From positions 1 through 64,000 of IMG/VR virus record IMGVR_UViG_3300032242_000468: 64,000 nt of DNA. The stretch is one strand, 5' to 3'. Each line of letters starts with the position of its first letter. Position 1 is the first letter of the stretch. Under the pieces are notes generated by a model. It was not told the DNA's origin. It ran no database searches and saw only the letters and a program-made list of their open reading frames with translations. Below are positions 41,301 to 50,900 of this stretch, piece after piece. Source of the DNA: a virus. A program made the position numbers and the translations under genes.

Positions 41301-44300
41301 CGGAGTATTAGAAACAACTTTTGCGGCAATTGAGGCTAGATAATCAATAGCACCAACTGTTTCAACTTGTTGACCTGTAATCAAACTATTTGTACCTGAC
41401 CAATAACTTAACCCAGCAATAATACTACGTTTATTACCGCCATATCTAGCATCGCCGGATACTGCATCAACAATTAATCCTACATCTCTAAAACATAATG
41501 GTTGGTTATAAACAAAGTAATTGTTACCAATATATGCAATAACTTCTGCCTGTATAAATGCTCTATTGGCTTCTAAAATTGCCGCCGCATTTTTAACGTA
41601 TGAATTTGTACTTGGATTTAGCGGTAGTGGTGATAAAGGTTGAGAAACACTAGGGCCATTGTTAATAATATTTGTAATGGTAGACACAATTAATTGTGCC
41701 TGAGTTCCTTGCGTAGTTTGACCACCAACTAGATTAGTTACTTGTAAAACATTAGTCTGTTGTGGCGATATTGTTTGACCAGTAATAATAGAAGGCAATA
41801 TGCTACTGATATAGTTGTAGGCCGCAGTTACCTGCGGAATTTCATTAGGTACTGCTGTTGAAGTAGTATAACCATAATAGGCTACACCGCTTTGTATTGC
41901 TTGGCGGTTACCTCCATATAGTAAGTCAATAGATACACTATCAATCATGTATCCTAAATCTCTATAGCAAGTTTCTTTGCTATAATCAAACAATGGAGGA
42001 TATTTGCTATTAATGTAGGCAATGACTTCAGATTGGATAAACGATCTATTAGATTCTAATAATTTAGCCGCTTGATAAGAGTATGTATCAGTGCTTGACG
42101 TTAGACTAATAGGAGTTTTATCTGCCGCAACACTTGGACCATTTTGTATAATATTAGTAATAGTGTTAACAATCGAAAGTACATCAGCAGATTCTATATA
42201 TGTTGCTGTGTATGCAGAGAACACTTGCGTGACAGTATTTTGATAAGGAGTAACTGCTACATTTTGAATAATACTTTGCGATAGGCTTGCTAGGTATTGG
42301 TATGCATCAAGTGTTGCTGGCATTTCATTTGCCAATACAGTTGAAGTATTATATCCATAGTAATAAACACCTGATTGCACCGCTTGTTTATTACCACCGT
42401 GTAATAAATCAAAGCAAATACTATCTAATACATAACCTACATCTCGGAAACAAGTTTCTTTATTATAAGTGAAGTGTGTTGAACTACTTACAGCATCAAT
42501 ATAGGCAATTGCTTCTCGTTGAATGTAGTCTTTGTTAATTTGAATTAAATTATAAGCACGAACAGTTCCTGTCGCTATGCTTTTATCAATACCGTTAGGT
42601 ACAATAATATCAGTAACGCCTGTAGTACCGCTGGTTAAAATATTAATAAATGTATTAAAATCAGTTTTAATTATTCCTGATTCTACTGCGGTAGCGGCGG
42701 TATATGTAGCAGTGACTTGACTAGATGTAGTTTGATAACGAGTACCTGTTGTAATATTTCTAACAATTAGTTGTGTTAGACTGCTTACATATCTAAACGC
42801 ATTAGTAGTTGTATTAAATTCTCCAGGAAGAATTGCATTTGTGGTAGTTGACTGGCTCCAATATTGTAGTCCAGCAAATGTACTTTGGCTATTTCCAGCA
42901 GTAGGATATAATAAATCTAATGCAAGAGCATCAACAATTAGCCCAGTATCACGTCCACAATTTTGTTGATTGTAATAAAATCCAGAACGTAGTGTTTCAA
43001 TATATGCTAGAGTTTCATTACGAATAAATTCTTTATTAATTTGTAGAGCATTATAAGCATTAACAACATTGGTTGCTGAATTAGCAACTATGCCATTAGG
43101 TACAATAGTGTCAGTTACTCCTACAGTTCCTCTATTAAGAATGTTAACAATAACATTAAAATCATTACTAACTTTTTTTGCTTCTACACTTGTACCTAAC
43201 AATGTGGCTGTTATCTGCGTGACTGTACTTTGATATCTTGTTCCTGTTGTACCTGTAATAACTTGTGCGGCTAATTTACCTGCAAATTGAATTGCTTTTG
43301 TAGTTGTGTTTATTTCTCCAGGAATAGTAGCAGAAGTATCTCCGCCTTGATTCCAGTATTGTAATCCTGCAAAATTTGATTGACTATATCCGCCAAATAA
43401 TAGGTCTTGAGTAATTGCATCAACAATTAGACCAGTGTCACGTTTGCAAGTATCTTGATTATAATAAAAACCGTTATATGTAGTGTTTACATAGGCAACA
43501 ACTTCATTCTGTAAAAAGTTTCTGTTTGCTCGTAACAGTAATTGCGCATTGCGATATCCTTCGTTAGCCGCATCATTGATGCTCATACCAACTGCAATTG
43601 TACCGGTAGATATATAAACTGTAATTGTACTTTGTCCTGCTACCCATGTGCTTGTACCGGCAGCATCTGGAATTTGAACAGTCTGGTTAGGAATAAACAT
43701 ACTACCGTCATACAACCAAGGTCCGGACTGATTGGTACAGTTTTGAATATATGGTGAGTGGTAAACATCAATTGGATTTCCTAAGTTTGGAGGAAATGCA
43801 GTGGCATAAGCACCGGTAGTATACGTACCTGCACCACCCGGAGCATAACGTTCTACACTACCTCTACGTTGGTTAATCATGGCCATCTGTGCAATATACA
43901 CACCAGAATTAACATGGAACAAATCTAGATCTTTGTTCAGAGGTTCAACGAATGTTGTTCTTAAGTCATTACCAATAACAGAAGTATTTGGTAGTAGCAC
44001 TAAAGGATTTTCTTCAAAGTAATGACCAGCCGCTACACGAATAGTAGTACCTTCTTGATAGTAAGGACTACGAATGGCACCGGCAATAGTACGGCAAGCA
44101 CGGCTAGCATCTTGAGCACGACCGTCATTAGTATCGTCTCCGTCTACTGTTACGTATAAAGTATTTCCAACAAAAGGAGCAGTACCTAACGGATCTTCAC
44201 CTAATACTCTAATCTTTCCATTGATCAGTGTATCGCCTGTAACATTTAATTTTCCAGAAACTTTAACTGTGGTACTAGGCTTAAAATTAATTTCACTTTT

Positions 44301-44555
44301 GCCTAATCCGTCTATAGTGATGTCAGTGCCAGAACCTGCGGGAGTTATTTTTTGATTGTTAAAATTTAATTTACCTAATTCACTGCTAAACTGAGTAACA
44401 CCTTTAATGTCTTGTTTTAATGTATATCCGTCGTCTGTAGATGGTGCTTGACCTAAGTTGGGCATTGCTTGGTCAAGGCCAAGCCACTTCCAACGGTCTG
44501 GAGTCATTTCGGCAAATGACTTTAATTTTTTTCTTTGACTTACTAGACGACTCAT
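32379..44555 (-). CDS. Giant fibre/adhesin with ~20 Cys-Arg-Asp repeats
   Basis: A 4058-residue protein from a 12.2-kb gene, the longest in the window. From ~130, TLYVTVDGDDTNDGRAQD opens a beta-helix-like head (ending near residue 310 with GPWLYDGSMFIPNQTVQIP). Five repeats of ~163 residues follow, each with a core like Y-x4-C-x-RD-x-G-x-x-(I/V)-D-(A/S). Next comes a central ~300-residue domain opening with GSGGGALVDGNAPS (~1218) and containing GYAQLVSVFTIFCST. About 15 more repeats follow, then a ~120-residue C-terminal domain (FFTSTDQNGDFRIGPTLVIS). Head, centre and tail are paralogous to the 2197-residue protein. No enzyme motif. Likely a very long fibre (inference). A weak Shine-Dalgarno (TGAG) precedes the ATG. 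Confidence 0.82.
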   Translation of the reverse strand: MSRLVSQRKKLKSFAEMTPDRWKWLGLDQAMPNLGQAPSTDDGYTLKQDIKGVTQFSSELGKLNFNNQKITPAGSGTDITIDGLGKSEINFKPSTTVKVSGKLNVTGDTLINGKIRVLGEDPLGTAPFVGNTLYVTVDGDDTNDGRAQDASRACRTIAGAIRSPYYQEGTTIRVAAGHYFEENPLVLLPNTSVIGNDLRTTFVEPLNKDLDLFHVNSGVYIAQMAMINQRRGSVERYAPGGAGTYTTGAYATAFPPNLGNPIDVYHSPYIQNCTNQSGPWLYDGSMFIPNQTVQIPDAAGTSTWVAGQSTITVYISTGTIAVGMSINDAANEGYRNAQLLLRANRNFLQNEVVAYVNTTYNGFYYNQDTCKRDTGLIVDAITQDLLFGGYSQSNFAGLQYWNQGGDTSATIPGEINTTTKAIQFAGKLAAQVITGTTGTRYQSTVTQITATLLGTSVEAKKVSNDFNVIVNILNRGTVGVTDTIVPNGIVANSATNVVNAYNALQINKEFIRNETLAYIETLRSGFYYNQQNCGRDTGLIVDALALDLLYPTAGNSQSTFAGLQYWSQSTTTNAILPGEFNTTTNAFRYVSSLTQLIVRNITTGTRYQTTSSQVTATYTAATAVESGIIKTDFNTFINILTSGTTGVTDIIVPNGIDKSIATGTVRAYNLIQINKDYIQREAIAYIDAVSSSTHFTYNKETCFRDVGYVLDSICFDLLHGGNKQAVQSGVYYYGYNTSTVLANEMPATLDAYQYLASLSQSIIQNVAVTPYQNTVTQVFSAYTATYIESADVLSIVNTITNIIQNGPSVAADKTPISLTSSTDTYSYQAAKLLESNRSFIQSEVIAYINSKYPPLFDYSKETCYRDLGYMIDSVSIDLLYGGNRQAIQSGVAYYGYTTSTAVPNEIPQVTAAYNYISSILPSIITGQTISPQQTNVLQVTNLVGGQTTQGTQAQLIVSTITNIINNGPSVSQPLSPLPLNPSTNSYVKNAAAILEANRAFIQAEVIAYIGNNYFVYNQPLCFRDVGLIVDAVSGDARYGGNKRSIIAGLSYWSGTNSLITGQQVETVGAIDYLASIAAKVVSNTPLTATYQTSVSQVIDTTKPNGGVTAGRLTTDFGIITTIINGGPTTAPAVVDDIYALIVPSGLSPDAINTASQVTAVTEISTGCYAVTLNNPTIAPSDNATVYFGSTSVYPFLDDQIPEYWSTSTNADRRLDPNGSGGGALVDGNAPSLRSPIQSFVFDAFTQLNQGGIGIHIINNGYAQLVSVFTIFCSTSVLVENGGIASITNSNANFGNQCLVAKGIGQLSFAGIVWNPPFPTNIPNSEYYPIGYWPNAQQVEVFVPDNLNRPHIGQVMEIVPPATYLDYNGNRVPYINSEGYPGYLVASSNTSTVSTGSYTINDIDITDIAIGHTIHIKDIYGNEGPVTGQLYISTGTRVSDVNYRSITLDRPILNGGGDITNNNYLNLYFCGNAYYNVLSSVVDTSISSPISTLAAVLPTGEITTTSQAIAHAGELAVQIIANQLITTTYQTSVSQIIDTNFQHGADAATSVADKFNIIAGIVQNGAGTGPTIIRPSQYVNISEGVNSARRLLEENKNFLQAETVAYVDHIWPSQFVYDDVKCKRDTGLIVDALAQDLLFNTSSQSTFAGVQYWNQQGYVGAIGSELTTTTNAVIHLQGLVGEVLTNVTTGSRYFAGFAYDSVKCKRDTGLIVDSIVQDLLFSTSSQSVFAGLQYWAQSTSTSSIIPGEETTTTNTFKYVSRLVQQLVINSTGTRYQIGTTQNVSLPAASTSATVKADFDVFLNILTSGTAGVTDLIVPNGITASTATDAVNAYNIIRANRAYIQAEGVAYTNFISSGTGFTYSTTSCSRDIGFVVDSIAFDTLYGGNKQAVQSGVYYYNFTTTNTVIPNESVQTLGAYDHISNLLPWIVTGVTTSTYQQDVAQVTNLTPGTLNDAKSLQKSITTITNIITNGQTSSTVKSPIGMTITTTASILNAAAIVHANRDFIAAETIAYVNNYYNAQPFQITGTYKVSTATVNAVKGDFQYIINILQNGIAGVTDAIVPNAITSSTNNDIVQAYNKIQQNREFLQREIVAYVNSTSNFSYNQDNCFRDTGLIVDAIAFDMMYPSVGNSQSTFAGIQYWNQSTSTNGTIPGELATTTQAVIYLSSLAQQVVVNNTGTRYQNTTTQNISLTKATSLDASAVGADFGVIINILQNGTAGVTDTIVPNGRLTNTTSTNNAYAILQANREFMIEETLAYINYISSSTFVYNRDTCARDLGYMIDSVSFDLIHGGNRQAVQSGVYYYSYINTSSVITYELPQVNDAYNHLGQVVSTILLGNTVQKSPGNTATQVTYLLPASANEVVLASRYVSTITNIINKGPVVASPPKPIGLTPNSNPNVANAFSLLLANREFIQNEVIAYIDSKYTGFTYDQNKCFRDVGFMLDSVSFDTLYGGNRQAIQSGVYYYYYTTATVIPNEIPQTTAAYNYIKDLVQPIILGQTITNPQQTLVPQVTSLSYTYDSNKCFRDTGLLVDSFAIDLKFPVKGYTQSNFAGIQYWNQSTSTVGTIPGELTTTTKAIQYLSDLAQQVVVKSTGTVRRFVTTATQVTTGTTATYVQLYAVKNDFQYILNILNSGTSGVTDLIVPNGLTAVSTDATRAYNILQANKTYLQQQTLSYVSSIATGGFTFDTDKCYRDVGYMVDSVSFDILYGGNRQAIQSGVYYYSYTTSTAIPYQSAQTIAAYERLRDIVPQIVQNQAVTPSPNNTATQVTTLTSATIFESTQVQSMVDLIVNIINNGPTVANTATSIGLTATSTATVLNAAKILEANRDFIQNEIVNYVNYVYLVGQQTDVDFVRNHVDLITNIIDVGPSVAQDGTPIPLDPSDTTSTQNAAKLLNANRSFIQSEVIAYIDNRFNTKFKYDKTKCARDTGLIVDSIALDVLHEGTTQSVFSGLQYWNQDGYVNTIANEITTTTNAFRYLSEVIQNVVQSTPVTTSTGNTLTQSLFLPTGITATVAQVAADFDVILDILATGTNSVTDMIVPNSVTASTTVSNIYAFNILQANRAYLQQEAVAYVDYASNPSYVFDQNKCSRDTGLIVDAIVQDMLFNTSSQMTFAGLQYWNQGDYTGSIASEITTTTQAINYVSSLMQLVIQGISTGTRYQSTVSQITNVPHGAATDASAVLADFNIITNILSSGTAGVTDLIVPNGITSSTNVTTKNAYGIIQANKQYIQTEAVAYVNHITSSTGFVYDQAKCYRDVGFMVDSVSIDLLYGGNRQAVQSGVYYYTFSDTSSAIPGEQVKTTIAYDYIKTMLPYIVQGQAMPVTYQNTYTQTISVSTGTAAEVTLAQSKIDLATEIINNGPDIVTVKSPLGVTTSTNVNVVKAANLIHSNRTFIQAEVVAYISQTTSTFTYNRDTCARDVGYMVDSVCVDILYGGNRQAVQSGSYYYGYNSTSTAIPGESTQTLAAYAYLRSIVPKVIENIPVNSGYQLIHPQVFNTGSIGTSVEAAVAQSNLDVITNIIANGPSAAPDKTAIGTTASTATNVINAVQLLELNRSYLESEMTGYISSAYPGFSYSQAKCQRDTGLVVDAIAQDLLFGGTSQSTFAGLQYWNQNNDTSATIPGELTTTTAAIGYVRSLAQQIILSDTSGPRYSTGTQITTPYMGMASAATTLAGNMNVVLNILENGTAGVTDIIVPNSATTTDADTLNAYSILETNKDFIKNEVVARITNDNPGWNFDHTTCMRDIGYVIDCVGFDLTHTGNRQSVQAGVYYYGFGYTTAIPDEIPQTTAAYNYLREIVSNIITGQPVDNVYQIKIKQVTDMPVGTSAEVALVQANIDTITNIIVNGPSVAPAAMPIAYAESTNTNVLNTYNILEVNRDFIKAEITGYIDWTYTGQANYDKNKCYRDMGSIIDSVIFDVVNGGNYKSVNTGEGYYTRKGQYHIVTLEQNVTDPTLFVDGATVNFYQQSYISASGYLFEYVGAGTQYGALPQVGKADPVQSKETIQLNNGKVFFTSTDQNGDFRIGPTLVISQATGVLSGRTFQKSLYAEMTPFVLVIGGA
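32780..39760 (-). repeat. Cys-Arg-Asp repeat array, downstream of the central domain (about 15 units)
   Basis: Cores lie near 39688, 39448, 38953, 38228, 37739, 37246, 36980, 36480, 35785, 35289, 34796, 34310, 33818, 33336 and 32850 on the minus strand. Typical spacing is 485-495 bp. Two intervals of ~240-266 bp and two of ~695-725 bp indicate half-unit losses and gains. Confidence 0.85.
41400..43520 (-). repeat. Cys-Arg-Asp repeat array, upstream of the central domain (5 units)
   Basis: Cores lie near 43441, 42952, 42446, 41962 and 41490, spaced 472-506 bp. The same number of units precedes the central domain in the 2197-residue paralogue. Confidence 0.85.
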
Positions 44556-44570
44556 ATATTTCTCAGGTTA

Positions 44571-44954
44571 TTAAGCGTTGGCTGTTTCTAGAATACTTAG
44601 GATTAGTTTGCAAGTACCAGTTGAATCGGCATATGCTCTAATGCTGTCTTGACTTTCTAAAATCATTTTACCTGTGATTAAAGAAGCAGAATCATTAGGC
44701 GGTATGTCATACCCTGCAACTAATTCTGTTTGTACATTTGGATCCTGTGCATTGTTACCTTGAGCATCTGGTAAGACTCTAAATCTTCTATAATGGCTAA
44801 AAGTTACTGTATGATCAACTGTATCAGTATTTGCAACCTGTGCCATAAGAATAATAGAAGTTACACCGATCGGAGCAACATACACACTAGCCGTTGTATT
44901 TGTATCTAAAATTTTTGTCTTTGTCTTAAACGTGTTTAATGGAATTAATGCCAT
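44571..44954 (-). CDS. Small virion-type beta protein
   Basis: A 127-residue protein of unknown function. The pattern TTASVYVAPIGVTSIILMAQ followed by VDHTVTFSHYRRF and a C-terminal strand (ILSILETANA) suggests a single beta-sandwich, and resembles the 103-residue protein at 53209 (TTLPGPVYQS, ITAIIFCNTSATTDATV). Small proteins of this kind are common near fibre genes of marine myoviruses. It sits between the two giant paralogous fibre genes and has a strong AAGGAG Shine-Dalgarno. A minor virion protein or fibre adaptor is possible. Confidence 0.65.
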   Translation of the reverse strand: MALIPLNTFKTKTKILDTNTTASVYVAPIGVTSIILMAQVANTDTVDHTVTFSHYRRFRVLPDAQGNNAQDPNVQTELVAGYDIPPNDSASLITGKMILESQDSIRAYADSTGTCKLILSILETANA

Positions 44955-44970
44955 TTATATCTCCTTAATT

Positions 44971-47900
44971 TTAACCACCACCTTCGCCAACAACCAAGAT
45001 GAACGGTGTCATTTGAGCAAACAAACTCTTTGTAAATGTTCGTCCGCTTAACACACCAGTCGCTTGACTAATTACCAATCCTGGGCCAATTCGGAAGTCG
45101 CCGTTTTGGTCTGTGGAAGTAAAGAATACCTTACCATTATTTAACTGAACTGTTTCTTTGGTCTGATTTGGATCAACTCTACCAACCTGTGGTAGTGCAC
45201 CGTAATTGGTACCAGCCCCAACATACTCAAATACATATCCAGATGCACTCATATATGAGCGCTGATAGAAATTGACTGTGATACCATCTACAAACAATAA
45301 CGGGTCTCGAACTTGATCTTCTAAACTAACAATATGATATGTACCATCTTTTGTATAGTAGGTAATAGCGGCTTCTACTGCTCGACTATTACCGCCAGTA
45401 CCTAAATCATAAATCAATGCATCTATTATTAGTCCAACATCTCGGCGACATTTTTGTCTGTTATATGTAAATCCACTGTAGGTTTTGTTCACATATGCAA
45501 TGGTTTCTGCTTGAATATAGGCTCTGTTTGCCTGAATTAATTTATAGGCGGCTACTACATTACTATCACTGCTTGCTGTTAACGGAATAGGTACTTTTTT
45601 GGCATCAGTAATTGTTGCTGGACCGTTATTAATAATACCAGTCATTACATCAACAATACTTTGAGCCACGGTTGTTTGAGAATCAGTTCCTGGAACAAGA
45701 TTAGTAACCTGTGATACTGTATTTTGATAACTCGGACTTGTCGGAGTACCTGTGATAATCTGTCCAATAACACCTTTAATAAAATTGTATGCCGCAGTAG
45801 TCTGCGGAATTTCATTTGGAATAGATGTGTTTCCTGTAAATCCAAAATAGTAAGCACCGGCCTGAGTAGATTGTCTATTGCCACCGTGAAGGACATCAAA
45901 AGCCACGCTATCTAAAATGTAGTGTAGGTCTTTACTGCATCTCGTTTGATCGTACATAAATCCAGGATTGTTGTTATTAATCCAATTGAGTGTTGAAGTA
46001 ATAATTGATCCAGTATTGGCTAGCAGTGTATTATATCCATTAATAATTTGAGGGTCAGTACTTGCATTGCCATTAGGAACAATATTATCAGTAAGATTTC
46101 TTACTCCATTGTTAAGAATGTTTAGTACTGTTGTAAATGCAGAACTTACTAGACCAGATGTACCTCCATAACCAGAAGTCACACTAATAGCCGCATCTCT
46201 AGCATGTTGTATTGCCGAGGTTGTTGTAGTGAATTCTCCTGGAATAACAGTATTGGTATTTGTATTCTGTGACCAATATTGTAATCCAGCAAATGTTGAT
46301 TGGCTTGTACCACCGTATAATAAATCTTGAGAAATAGCATCAACTATTAACCCAGTATCTCTATAGCATTTTGCAGAATCATAAGTAAAACTAGGATATG
46401 TTTTGTCTACATATGCCACAGTTTCATTCTGAATGAATATTTTATTTTCAGTTAATAACTGTATTGCATCTGCACTGCCTAATGATTTTGCACCAGTTGC
46501 TGTAGATGCAGGAGCATTTTGCGGACCTTTTAAAATCACTCCTGTAATAATATCTAATTCGTTAGCAATAAATGACACAGATCCTGATCCGCTTGGATAA
46601 GCACCGTCAATTATTTGCAGTACAGTTGATGTATTGTATGTTGTTGTAAGTTGTGTATTGCTAATAACAGATTGGCAAACACTACTCATGTAATTAATAG
46701 CATCAGTTGTTTCGTTTTCTTGTCCTTTAATTTTACTTTGTCCTGTAGGATAAGGACTATTTGCTGAGTAACTTGTTAGAACACTATAGTAAGCATTACC
46801 GCAAGTATAGATATTAAAATAATTTAGATTACCTTCTTCATATCCAGTTGCTGTAATGGGATTACTTAAAGTAATAGTTTGATAGGTAATAGTTGTAATA
46901 TAGGTACCGGTCGCAACATAAGGAGTTCCTGTACCATTTTGATCTGCGGTATATCCGTACTGATCTTTAATATAAACATTTTGTCCAACTGCCATATCAG
47001 TTGTATCAATACCACTGATTTGATAACTTCCTACAAACAAAGTACTTGTATTACTTTCGGCTGTTAAGAATCCGGGATAACCTTGAGCATTACGATAAGG
47101 AACGGTATTTCCGTCGTAGTCAACATATTCATCGGGTGGAATAACTTCCATTACCAAACTGATGTGTGGTCTATTGTCAGCACTTGGAACAAATATACAA
47201 ACATTAGCATCGTTAGGGAAATAACCCTGAGGATAATTTTCATTTGCTATAAAACTATTTGTTAGTTTGTCATACTGATAGTTAGGAGGATTATAAACTG
47301 TGCCTCCGAACTCTCTAGGACCAAAGCCCTCTGCTAACAAACAAATATCACCAAAGTTGGCATTACTGTTAACAATAGAAGCAATACCGCCGCCCTCTAC
47401 GTGTACACCAATGTCAGAGAATACTGTAAACACAGAAACTAACTGTGCATATCCTTTATTAATAATATGTACACCTGGTCCGCCTTGTGTTAATTGTGTA
47501 AAAGCATCGAACACAAACGATTGAATTGGACTGCGAGATGACGGTGCATTGCCATCTACTAAAGCGCCACCACCTGAGCCGTGCGGATCAATTCTTCTGT
47601 CTGCTTCACCATTATTGCCCCAAGTACTTGGAATATTTTTATCTTCTACTGGGTACACAGTTACATTGCCAATATAAAGTGTATCGTTGGTAACGGTAGA
47701 AATTGTCGAAGTACTAATAGTAATCAATAATTGTGTAACCGTTGAATAAGTAGCAGGTGGTGCATATTCAGGACCATCTTGAATAATTGTAGTAATAGCA
47801 TCAAAATTTCTTGATACTAAATCAGCAGCCACATAACCACCACCTAATTGTGAATTGATTGTTTGAGTAACAACAGTGGCAGATGTTGCTGTTTGTAATG

Positions 47901-50900
47901 ATTGAATGATTGGCTCATTGGCAATAATTCTTAGAGCAAGTTCTTTAGCAAATTGAATTGCTCCCGCAGTTTCTTTCAACTGACCATTGATAACACTAAC
48001 TGCACCATCCCAATATTGTGTTCCGGCATAGATACTTTGTTGATTAGAGTGATTACTGATATCTGTAACTACGCTGTCAACTATCAATCCTGTATCTCTA
48101 AAACACAACGGTTCGTTGTAACTAAAGACAAACGGATCTATAAATGTTGTTTCAACAAATGCTAAAACTTCTTTTTGTATAAACGTTCTATTGGCAACTA
48201 GCAGATTATAAGCATTAGTTAAATTTGTGCCTGTATCATAAGTTAAAGGTAATGCAGTCTTGCTTCCTGCGGCACTAGGACCTAATCTAATAATATTATT
48301 AATCAAATTCACACGTTCAACTACAACAGCGGCTTCGGCAGCCGTACCAGGAGTAAGTTGTACATTTTGAGCAACATCTGTTTGATAAGGTGTTGTTATT
48401 GTGATGCCTTGAACAATTTTTTCAGTAATAAATTTTAGATATTTGTAGGCCGCAGTGGTTTGTGGAATTTCGTTAACTAGTACTGTACTAGTACTGTTAT
48501 AGTTGTAGTAGTATGTACCTGCTTGTATAGACTGTCTATTACCGCCTCGTAGGGTATCAATTAGCACAGAATTTATAACATAACCTGTATCTCGTCGGCA
48601 AATAGTTTCATCAAATGTAAATCCCGGAGCGGCATTCTGTCGTACATACTCAATAGTTTCATCAATGATAAAATTCTTATTAGTGACTATCAAATTATAG
48701 GCGGCCACTGTGCCTTGGTCTGTTGTTACTGATCCATTTGGTTGTATAGCATTTGTTACCCAACTTGAACCTGTAGTTAAAATATTGATTACAGTTTGCC
48801 AATTACCTTGTATAGTTGTGGCACCTAGTAGTGATCCTGTAGCGGTTGAATATATTTGACGAGAATTTGTCTGTAACGGAACAATAGGAAGATTTTGAGC
48901 AATATTAAAACAGATGTCTCTAGCATGACTAAATGCCTGTGTTGTGGTTGTCAGTTCTGCAGGAATGATACTGTCTGCAGATGAAGACTGATTCCAATAT
49001 TGTAAACCTGCAAATGTAGAGTTTGAATCGCTCTTATAAATTAAATCCATTGCAATACTATCAACAATCAACCCGGTATCTCTTGAACAACTTGTACTGT
49101 TATAGGTAAAGTTTAATTTTGTAAAAGTTTGATCAATATATGAAACTATTTCGTTCTTAATCCAATTAGCATTGATATTAATCAAATTAAGACTATTAAT
49201 AATATTTGTTAGTGTAGTAGGAGTAATTCCATTGCTAACTAGTGGAGGAGTAACATCTGGACCATTAAGAATAATGTTGTTTAGTATTCCTATGTTTTGT
49301 GCTATCAACTCGGCACTGGCAATAGATCCAGTTGAAGAATTACTTACATACTGTGTAACTGTGGAACAATAAGGATCAGTAATTAAAGTATTTGTTACAA
49401 CATTTTTAATTACCTGTGCTAGGTATTCATAAGCCGCAACTGTTTCTGGAATCTCGCCAGCAATGGTAGAAGTTGTAGAACGACCAGTTCCAGTCCAGTA
49501 CTGAGTTGCGGCATTAATAGTCTGTTGATTGCCTCCAAACGATAAATCGCTAGTCAGCGCACCCAGTATTAATCCTATGTCTCTAAAGCATGTACTTCTG
49601 TCATAGGTGAAACTTGTTGTTGGCTGTCCAACATAATTTTGATTCACAAAAGCAACTGTTTCAGATTGAATAAATCCTCGGTTAGCATTTAACAATGCCG
49701 CCGCATTTGAATATCCTTGTTCATTTAATAAAATATCAGTTAATAAATTACCTAAGCCATCTATTGTTGAAGTAGTTAATTCACCACCACCTAAACTAAT
49801 ATTAAAAGTTTGAGCACTAATATTTCCTGTTGTTATTGCTATAGGAGTATTTGTTACAACATTTTTCAAACACTGAGTCAAATATTGATAAGCATCAACG
49901 GTAGGTGTTAATTCAGCACCTAGTAAATTTGAATTGTTAATAAAATATTGTTGGCCTGCATACACTACATTAGCATTACCGCCTAACAATACATCTTTAC
50001 TAAAAGCATCAATAATATATCCTGTGTCTCTTGAACACAAAGATTGATTGTACACTAATGAAGGATACTTCCAATTGATATAAGAAACAATCTCTGATTG
50101 TAGGAATACTCCGTTTTCAGAAATTAATGTTACTGCATGTTGAACACTGGTATTTGCATTAGTAACTGTTGTAATCACTGCTACAGGAATAGCAGGATCT
50201 ACAGTAAATCCTGTTCCGTTAACTGCCATTCCTACTTCTAACTGCTGGCTAGTTAGAACAGGATTAATGTTGATTAATAATGTTGTGGTATTAGCAACAT
50301 AGGTACTTGTTGCTACAACTAACGGAACTTGAACCGTATTGTTTGGAACAAACATTGTTTTATCGTACAACCATGGTCCGGATAAATTGGTACAGTTTTG
50401 AATGTATGGACTGTGGAATACATCAATAGGATTATCTAATCTTGGAGGAAATGCCGCACAGTATGCACCTGTAGTATATGTTCCAGCACCACCCGGAGCA
50501 TAACGTGTTACCGATCCTCTACGCAGATTTAAAAAAGTCATCTGTGCAATGTACACTCCAGAATTAACATGAAATAAATCTGTATCTTTATTAATGGGTT
50601 CTAAGAATGTCGTACGAAGGTCATCGCCGATAACGCAGGTATATGGTAACAATTCAATAGGATTGTTTTCCATATAGTGACCTGATAGGACTTTAATAAC
50701 TGTACCTTGTTGATAGTAAGGGCTCTTTGTAGCACCACTTACAGTTTTACAAGCACGAGTTGAATCCATTGCTCGGCCATCGTTAGCATCATCCCCGTCC
50801 ATTGTAACATACAATACATTAGTAACAACTGGTGATGTTCCTAATGGATTTGTTCCGTAAACTGCAATATCGCCGTTGACTGTTAGTGTTTTGTTTATTG

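Noticed and set aside
32780-43520. Regularly spaced repeats as a possible CRISPR array
   Set aside because: Units are ~490 bp, diverged at the DNA level and conserved as protein in frame. No short direct repeats with spacers are present.
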